Shown here one piece after another: positions 58,176 through 64,000 of a stretch of 64,000 bases of DNA. The translations under genes were made by a program, and so were the position numbers. The stretch covers positions 3,968,001-4,032,000 of the forward strand of contig NZ_CP165734.1 of the NCBI RefSeq assembly GCF_041200145.1, written 5' to 3'. How positions within the stretch are numbered: the first letter of the stretch is position 1; each line of letters opens with the position of its first letter. This stretch comes from Bradyrhizobium sp. LLZ17. Lineage in GTDB: Bacteria; Pseudomonadota; Alphaproteobacteria; Rhizobiales; Xanthobacteraceae. The notes beneath the pieces were generated by a model. That model made no database searches. It saw only the letters and a list, made by a program, of their open reading frames with translations, and had not been told where the DNA came from.

Positions 58176-58801
58176 CTATTTGGGCGGCGGATTGTCGGCT
58201 GGCTTCTCCGCCGGCGCGAGCCTGGTCGCAGGCGCTGGCTTTGCTGCCGGCCTGGCTCCATTTTCGTGAGCTTGCTTGGCCCCCTTTGTCGGTGGGTGCT
58301 GTTGCGCAACGGGAGGCGTGTCGGGCGCCGCGGGCCGCTCTGCCCGATCGACACCGAGATGCCGAACAAGCGCCACTGGCCGTTCACCGGCGCGAACGCC
58401 AAGTCGAAATTGACCTGGCTCGGGACCGAGGGAAAGAATCCAGCCATATGCATCAGGCCGTTGGCTTCGATCTGCGGCAGCAGATTGAGCTGCGGATCAA
58501 TCACGGCGACACCGGAGAGATCGAGGTTGTCGTTGCGCAGCTTGGCAAAGATTTCGCCGAGCCGGGCTGCGGTGTTGGATTGAAAGCCGGGGGCGCCGAT
58601 ATCGCGCAGCACGGTGTAATTACCGGTCTTGTTGGCGTGGTCGAGTGCGAGCAGCGAGGAGCGGACCAGCATCAGCACGCCGTTGCGGTCGATCTGCGCG
58701 GGTTTTGGCCCGGGCGGAGGCGTTTCCGCGTGACCGGCAGCAGCCGCGGTCAGCGCGACCGCAAACATCAAAGCCCGCCAGTCAAATTGCCTGCCATTCA
58801 C
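58176..58801 (-). pseudogene. Exported protein of unknown function with Pro/Ala/Lys-rich tail, -1 frameshift
   Basis: From GTG 58801 the protein starts with a signal peptide (ALMFAVALTAAAAGHA, then ETPPPGPKP). A globular part follows: IDRNGVLMLVRSSLLALDHA, YTVLRDIGAPGFQ and LFGISVSIGQSGP. The frame shifts at about 58333; the other frame supplies a tail AAPDTPPVAQQHPPTKGAKQ and ends NPPPK at 58176. One added base restores 208 residues. No family recognised. It lies 133 bp downstream of the adhesin on the same strand. Confidence 0.6.
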
Positions 58802-58934
58802 CACGTTGCCGTACCACGCAATCGCCGTTCCAGCCCCTTCGCCGAAGCCACCGTGCGCGAAGCCAGACGGCGACGCCATCGAATACGAAACCGTCCGCAT
58901 CATCGGCTTGCTTTTTGTCACAACAGACCCGCCG

Positions 58935-60844
58935 TCAGAACTCGCCGCCGATCCCGACATAAGCGGTGTGCTGGATACCGCCGCCGTTGCCGTACCCGCC
59001 GACAACGCTGAGCGGCATGGCGGTGTTGAGACGATGGGCAAATCCAAATCCAAATCCGGCCTCACTCTGAAATGTCGAGCCGCGAACCTGCCACGTCGTC
59101 TTGCCCGGTGCCGAAGGCATCGGAGCGCTCGCGGTCGCAACCGCGGCGGCAATGCCGCGCCGCGCTTCGGTGCGGTTCTCGCCGATCTGCGATTGCAGCG
59201 AACTGACCTGAGACTGAAAGCCTGACGTAAGGCCCGGAGTTGGCTCATATTGACCGCATCGGTCGGATTGACGCCGGCCGCGACGTTGGTCAGCCGCCGC
59301 TCGTTGCCGGGCGTGCCGAACGACACAGTGTTGGCCAGCGTCGCCACCGACCCGGCGCCGATCGCGACCGAGTTTGCTGCCAGCGCCGAGGCGCCCCGGC
59401 CGATCGCCGTCGCGCCGGTCGCGCTGGCGGTACTGCCTTGGCCGAGGGCGGTGGTGGCATCGCCGTTGGCCAAGCTCTGCTGACCATACGCGCTCGCTGT
59501 CGTGCCATTTGCGACGCTGCGTTGGCCCATCGCCGTTGCGCTGGCGCCCGTCGCGGTGCTGGACTCACCCGTCGCGGTCGCATTGGCGCCAGTTGCAGTG
59601 GCGTTCGAGCCCGTCGCGGTCGAAAAATCGCCTGCCGCATTGCTGAACGTGCCGGTCGCGCTTGCATTGCTGCCGTGCGCATTGCTCAATGCCCCTGATG
59701 CCGTGGCGGCGTCGCCGACAGCGATGCTGGCCGCTCCCGTGGCTGTGGCATTGGTCCCGTTCGCAACGCTCCCCGCGCCGGTCGCAGTCGCGGTATCGCC
59801 GGTGGCGCTGCTGTTAAAGCCGGTGGCGGTCGCGAAGGTGCCAGTCGCAGTGCTGCCCAGGCCCGTGGCGGTCGCGGCGGCCCCAGTGGCGTTTGCGCCG
59901 GCGCCGGTAGCGGTCGCGAATTGCCCGTTGGCGATGGCGTTGGCGCCGGTTGCTGTCGCATTAAAGCCGGTGGCATTGCTCAAGACGCCGGTCGCAGTCG
60001 CATTGGCGCCATTGGCGATGCTGCTGACGCCGACCGCGGTTGCCTGGATGCCGTTGGCATTGCTGCTTTCGCCGATCGCGGTCGCAAACGTACCCGTGGC
60101 CGAACTGAACGCGCCCAAGGTGGTTGCGCTGACACCGACGGCGTTGCTGGACTTGCCGATGGCGGTGGCGAAGTCACCATTGGCAGTGCTGTTGACGCCG
60201 GTTGCGGTGGCGTTGGCGCCGGCGGCGTTGCTGCTTACGCCTAGCGCGGTGGCCTGGGCGCCGTTCGCAATGCTGCTCTCGCCGATTGCGGTCGCAAAGG
60301 TACCGGTTGCCGAGCTGAATGCACCCAACGTGGTGGCGCTGACGCCGGCGGCGCTACTGGACTTACCGATCGCAGTCGCGAAGTCGCCATTGGCGAAGCT
60401 GCTCATTCCGTTCGAGGTTGCATTGACGCCTCCCGCAAAACTATTTACTCCCGTCGCCGTTGCCTGAGCACCATTGGCGTTACTGCCGGCACCAAGAGCG
60501 GTCGCGCTCGCGCCGGATGCGATGTTGTTGGCGCCCACCGCAGTGGCATCGTCACCGAATGCGGTTGCGCTTGCGCCGAACGCGCTCGCTCTGATTCCGA
60601 GCGTAGTGGCCCCAGAGCCGACCGCCGTCGCAAAACCCGAGGGCGCGGTAATGACGCCGCCTCCGGCAGTGTAGTCGGCAGCCGAGGCGGAGCCACAGCC
60701 GAGCGACAATATCGCCGCGACCGAAGCCAGCCCCCGTAGCGCGCGCCTCAATGATGTACTATTGGGCAGCCATTGCGCTCGCCGATGGAAATAAAGCCAA
60801 TCAGAGCTGCCCGGCGACATCGATGTCCGCATTTCATTGATCAT
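58935..60844 (-). pseudogene. YadA-type trimeric autotransporter adhesin with a -1 frameshift before the membrane anchor
   Basis: Surface adhesin, about 636 residues when restored. ATG 60844 starts a long signal region (LRGLASVAAILSLGCGSASA near residue 50). About 30 YadA-head repeats of 14 residues follow, of the type GxFATAIGxSSxAx. Then come GNERRLTNVAAG and VNPTDAVNMSQLRAL of the neck. The frame breaks at about 59230. The stalk and anchor, QSQVSSLQSQIGENRTEARR to VVGGYGNGGGIQHTAYVGIG ending GGEF, are in the next frame. One added base joins them. The protein should form trimers with a 12-strand outer-membrane barrel. Confidence 0.88.
59969..60388 (-). repeat. Two tandem 210-bp copies inside the adhesin head
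   Basis: Residues beginning GDFATAIGKSSSAA (60388-60179) recur from GDFATAIGKSSNAV (60178-59969). Each copy is five 14-residue head units (70 residues) with only a handful of amino-acid differences. This points to recent in-frame duplication by slippage or unequal crossing-over. Confidence 0.85.
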
Positions 60845-60974
60845 CACTGGTCCCAATTTACCCCTGGAATCGGGTGCGCGGAAAAATCCGGTGGCCCGGC
60901 AAGCAAAGAGCACTACAGTCTCGCCCACTCTGCTCGCGTGTTCGTGGTCGCGTGTTCCTGGCTCGAAATGAGTC

Positions 60975-61047
60975 TAGTCCGGGAGTCGGCAAGCGTCGCC
61001 GCCAATCAGCGTCAATAACCGAAGCAGCGATTTTGACGGTGATTGTG
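60975..61047 (+). repeat. Conserved 75-bp intergenic element, right copy
   Basis: Starts TAGTCCG and has CGTCAA (61010-61015), a 17-bp spacer, TTGACG (61033-61038), then GTGATTGTG. It lies in the 312-bp gap between the divergent adhesin and BTAD regulator, about 110 bp before the regulator start. Nothing else is evident in that gap. Confidence 0.65.
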
Positions 61048-61156
61048 TCGGCGGATCGGGAGGTGCAGGTATAATGTTTCGCAGTTCGCCCGCCGGACCT
61101 GCTGCAAAATCCGGCTGCATGATGAATTATTCACCGCAGTGACGAGCAAAACCCAA

Positions 61157-63193
61157 ATGGCGCGGCCTCTAACGATAAACATACTGGGTCCATTCGAGGC
61201 GCTTGACACCGAAGGGAGCAGACTGGAGGTTCGCAGCCGGCGTTCGCGCGCGCTGCTCGCGTGCCTGGCCATGGAGACCGGTGAAAGCTGGACCCGAGCG
61301 CGGCTCGCGACATTGCTGTGGGACAAGCGCTCCGAACAGCAGGGACGTTCGAGCCTTCGTCAGGAACTCGTTCAGCTCAGGAAAGATATCGGCGTCACCT
61401 CGCCCGGCGATTGGGGCAATGACCCCTTCGTCTGCCTGCCAGAGCAAATCCTGACCGATGTCGGGCTGTTCCGTGCAGCGCTAGCCGGTGGCGACGCGTT
61501 GCAAGCCGCGTCGATCTGGCGGGGCGAGTTGCTGCAGGAAACGGCTCTGACGCAAGGACCATTTGCCGACTGGCTGGCGCTGTCGCGGTCGAGATTGCGC
61601 GAGGCGGCGAGCGAATGTTTCGCCAACGCATTGCGCGCCATGGAAGATGATGACGATCCGCTTCACCTCGAGGCAGTGGCGCTGAAACAGGTTGCGCTCG
61701 CTCCGGGGAATGAAGAGGCGCACCTCTGTCTGCTGCGCAGCTCTGCGCTTCGGCAAGATCTCGCGGAGGCGATCGAACGATATCGCGTGTATGCCACGAA
61801 TGTCCGCGGGGAGCCTTCTGCCGCGATGAAGCGGCTGCTGGACCAGACGATAGCGGCGAGGTCGCGCAAGGGCACTTCGGCGCAGTCCGGCTTTTCGACA
61901 CACTGGATCGCGGAGATCAACCGTCAGCATCGTACGGCCGCAGCACCGCAGCCGACGCGTCCTCTCCCGGTCGAGACCGCTACAACGCTTGCCGTCATTC
62001 CGTTCGTCGATCTCAGCCCCGGCGCTGTCTCAAAGGTCGCCATGGCGGACGGACTGACCGAAGAGACCACGACCGCGCTGGCGCGTATTCCAGCCGTGTT
62101 CGTCACCGCTCGTCAATCCTGCATGGTCTACAAGGGCACCACGATCGACGCGCGAACGATCGCATCGGATCTCGGCGTAAGGTATCTCGTGGAAGGTGGC
62201 ATCGAGGTAAGGGGCAAATCGGTCCGGGTGAATGCGCGCCTGATCGACGGTCGCTCCGGGCTTCACATCTGGGCAAGCAGCTACGAAGAGCAGCTTGGAG
62301 AATTCTTTGCGGTCCGAAACCGGATCGTTCTGGCGGTTGCGGGCCAGCTTCAGCCGGCTCTGATGATGGCGGACCTTGATCGGGCGCTCGATGCGGGCCC
62401 CAACAACCTGGATGCCTGGACCCGCCTGCAGCGCGCCAATGCGTATGTTCTGTTCAATCGCAGCGCTCAAGGTCTTTTCAGTGCGATCGGCGAACTCAAG
62501 CAGGCGCTCGCCATCGACCCCGACTATGCCATGGCGCAATCGCTCCTCGCCGCCGTTTATACCTGGCGCGCGACCTGGTCGGCGTCCACGCGAATGGCCG
62601 GGGAGCGCGTGCTCGCTCTCGAATATGCGGCCCTGGCACGCAAGACCGATCCCAAGAACTCGTTTGTTCTGGTCAACTGCGCCGACGCCGCCATCTACAG
62701 TGCGGGCAATATCGACCTGGCACTCGAACTGCTGAACGATGCCGTGGAGCGAAGCCCCCATGATCCGCAAGGGTTGGCGCTGCTGGCGAACGCAAATCGC
62801 GTTGCGGGGGCCGATCCGGCCGACAGCCTGCGCATGATCGCGCGGGCGATTCGGATCAGCCCGCGTGACCCCCGAAGCCACCGCTGGTTTCACTATGCGG
62901 GCTGGTGTCATTGGAAACTGGGCGAGCTCGAGAAGATGGAAGCGGCCGCCCGCAACGCGATCGAACTCTATAGCGATGCGCCCGCGCAGTGGGTCGAGTT
63001 GACTTGCGCGCTCGGCCTTCAGCGCAAGAACGCTGAGGCAAAGGCGGCTGCGAAGGTGCTCAGGAAATTGGCGCCCACGTTTACGCCCGACAAGTTTTTC
63101 GACATCGCGCAACAATTTTACGGAAATCGCTTTGCGGGCGCCGTCAAAGCCGACTACCGTTCGCTCTGCTCGACACTGCAACGGGCCATGTAG
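61157..63193 (+). CDS. BTAD-domain transcriptional regulator with TolB-like and TPR domains
   Basis: Regulator of 678 residues from ATG 61157. The N-terminus is a SARP-type winged helix (INILGPFEALDTEGSRLEVR, LLACLAMETGE, ARLATLLWDKRSEQQGRSSL). The BTAD helical domain runs to about residue 245. A TolB/FlgO-like domain follows (TLAVIPFVDLSPG, MADGLTEETTTALARIPAVF, LGVRYLVEGGIEVRGKSVRV). The last 300 residues are TPR-like helices (LKQALAIDPDYAMAQSLLAA, ALARKTDPKNSFVLVNCADA). It is divergent from the adhesin, so surface attachment is a plausible target. The signal is unknown. Confidence 0.88.
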   Translation: MARPLTINILGPFEALDTEGSRLEVRSRRSRALLACLAMETGESWTRARLATLLWDKRSEQQGRSSLRQELVQLRKDIGVTSPGDWGNDPFVCLPEQILTDVGLFRAALAGGDALQAASIWRGELLQETALTQGPFADWLALSRSRLREAASECFANALRAMEDDDDPLHLEAVALKQVALAPGNEEAHLCLLRSSALRQDLAEAIERYRVYATNVRGEPSAAMKRLLDQTIAARSRKGTSAQSGFSTHWIAEINRQHRTAAAPQPTRPLPVETATTLAVIPFVDLSPGAVSKVAMADGLTEETTTALARIPAVFVTARQSCMVYKGTTIDARTIASDLGVRYLVEGGIEVRGKSVRVNARLIDGRSGLHIWASSYEEQLGEFFAVRNRIVLAVAGQLQPALMMADLDRALDAGPNNLDAWTRLQRANAYVLFNRSAQGLFSAIGELKQALAIDPDYAMAQSLLAAVYTWRATWSASTRMAGERVLALEYAALARKTDPKNSFVLVNCADAAIYSAGNIDLALELLNDAVERSPHDPQGLALLANANRVAGADPADSLRMIARAIRISPRDPRSHRWFHYAGWCHWKLGELEKMEAAARNAIELYSDAPAQWVELTCALGLQRKNAEAKAAAKVLRKLAPTFTPDKFFDIAQQFYGNRFAGAVKADYRSLCSTLQRAM

Positions 63194-63599
63194 GCAGCGA
63201 GCTGTCATTGAGGATCGTGTTGTTGGTGGCGCGACGCAAAGCGGCTACCCCGTCACGAGATCCGCGCATGAGCCGTTAATTGTCGAGATCGCACACATGG
63301 CCCGCGCTTCCGCTCAACGCTCCCCCAAGCCAGGCGCACAGCGAGATTTCGTGAAACAGCCCGCGGCGATTCCTCCTTGAAGAAGACCCGTCGCAATGCC
63401 CTGCATCGTGGCTCGACCTTCGATAACGGTTGAAGGACCACAAGCCGATCAGCCTCGTCGTCCCGTCCGAGGCGTCACCCCAGCCATCGATCGCGGGTTC
63501 GTTCATATCCTTTGGACCACGCATGCATCGCCTGTTCGACTTCACCGAAGCCGATGCCTATATCCTGACGGCAACGCGTGTCGATGTAGCGAGCATGTG
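63194..63599. other. Region of about 400 bp without a firm gene
   Basis: Only short ORFs. One frame, TTG 63430 to TGA 63600, ends with MHRLFDFTEADAYILTATRV and its stop overlaps the next ATG (TGATG). A 25-residue product from ATG 63523 is possible, but no clear ribosome-binding site precedes it. Confidence 0.4.
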
Positions 63600-63833
63600 A
63601 TGGCCAGGAGACGCACGACCGAGACGGACCTCGACGACCTCCCCCGCTATTTCGTCTGGGTCCGCGGTCTCGAGGGACCCGAGCCGCAGAAATGGCTGGC
63701 GATGGATTTCGGCGTCGGTGACTGGAAACGGCCGGTTGTGCTGGCTTGGCTGGAACTGCCGGAGGACGAGCGGCGCCTGCCGTTATCAGTATTGGCGGGG
63801 CGATATCCGCCGCCGCGGGTGGAGAGCCTATAG
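63600..63833 (+). CDS. Small hypothetical protein
   Basis: A 77-residue frame from ATG 63600, whose first base overlaps an upstream stop. It reads MARRRTTETDLDDLPRYFVW near the start, then KWLAMDFGVGDWKRPVVLAW and ends RYPPPRVESL. Acidic, with no signal or helix. No family recognised. Codon choice (C or G in most third positions) fits a real gene. Confidence 0.55.
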   Translation: MARRRTTETDLDDLPRYFVWVRGLEGPEPQKWLAMDFGVGDWKRPVVLAWLELPEDERRLPLSVLAGRYPPPRVESL

Positions 63834-63834
63834 G

Positions 63835-63920
63835 GGTGGGTTAGCGACAGCGTAATCCACCGTGTTTCCCTGATCTCGGACGGAGCTGGTGGGTTACGCT
63901 GACGCTAAGCCACCCACCCG
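63835..63920. repeat. Inverted intergenic repeat
   Basis: GGTGGGTTAGCG with ACAGCGTAATCCACC on the left faces GGTGGGTTACGCTG with ACGCTAAGCCACC on the right, about 30 bp apart. Both arms are related palindromic units. Dispersed repeats of this GGTGGGTTACGC type are common between genes in this genus. No ORF beyond it to the window end. Confidence 0.75.
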
Positions 63921-64000
63921 CAGATACGATCTCTCACGTCCCCGCGCCGCGGTCGGGTTAATGCGGCCTCGCTATCGCACCTTGTGACCGTCCCCTGCAG

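Noticed and set aside
59502..60467. Long rightward ORF rich in Val, Ala and Pro across the adhesin
   Set aside because: It is the complement of the 14-residue adhesin repeats and has their period; the reverse strand has the signal, neck and anchor.

Overview
The window reads as chromosomal DNA of a GC-rich alphaproteobacterium, most likely Bradyrhizobium or a close relative in the Nitrobacteraceae. The evidence is the family composition (several Liv-type ABC systems, an aa3-type oxidase with an alternative complex III, BTAD-type regulators), frequent TTG and GTG starts with clear Shine-Dalgarno sites, and short inverted repeats of the kind common in that genus. No self-transmissible element, phage or CRISPR array is visible. 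The only mobile DNA seen is a decayed IS3-type transposase tail near 48.1 kb.

Layout. (1) 1-11.7 kb: a leftward fadJ-type beta-oxidation gene cut by the window edge, a divergent IclR regulator with a 19-bp palindrome between them, then a rightward liv ABC operon (livG, livF, livH, livM, livK) followed by three more livK paralogues. (2) 11.9-18.3 kb: glycerate 2-kinase, a MarR regulator divergent from a second liv operon (livH, a fused livM-livG, livF, no binding protein), dsbB, and tRNA-Leu(CAA). (3) 18.8-30.6 kb: a respiratory island with a SCO1-like copper chaperone, a complete six-gene alternative complex III (actABCDEF, leftward) and, divergently, a caa3-type cytochrome c oxidase of the A2 (Tyr-Ser) subfamily (coxB-A-C-D). 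(4) 30.6-45.1 kb: genes for dehydrogenases able to feed that chain: a gluconate-type flavoprotein with triheme cytochrome and small subunit, a FAD/Fe-S D-2-hydroxyacid dehydrogenase, a PoxB-like pyruvate:quinone oxidoreductase and a membrane-anchored FMN 2-hydroxyacid dehydrogenase. A PPC-domain protein, an SDR, a small membrane protein and a GH15 glycosidase lie among them. (5) 45.6-48.2 kb: an ArsR-like regulator divergent from a DHA2 MFS transporter, then the IS3 relic. (6) 48.3-56.3 kb: an alpha-glucoside ABC importer operon with a GH31 glucosidase, divergent from a LacI regulator with a perfect 18-bp operator. (7) 56.4-64 kb: an exported bicupin (oxalate decarboxylase-like), two small or unknown genes, a YadA-type trimeric adhesin, and a divergent BTAD/TolB-like/TPR regulator. 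A roughly 75-bp intergenic element occurs on both sides of the adhesin locus.

How the genes fit together. The centre is a self-contained electron-transport module: periplasmic or membrane dehydrogenases for sugar acids and 2-hydroxy acids pass electrons to quinone or cytochrome c, then through alternative complex III to the caa3 oxidase. The outer parts are uptake and catabolic modules, each with its own regulator and a visible candidate operator.

Seven genes carry a frame break. Six of the seven are exact -1 shifts that restore a full-length family member, so either the assembly contains single-base deletions or the locus is decaying. Treat those genes as probably intact until checked.
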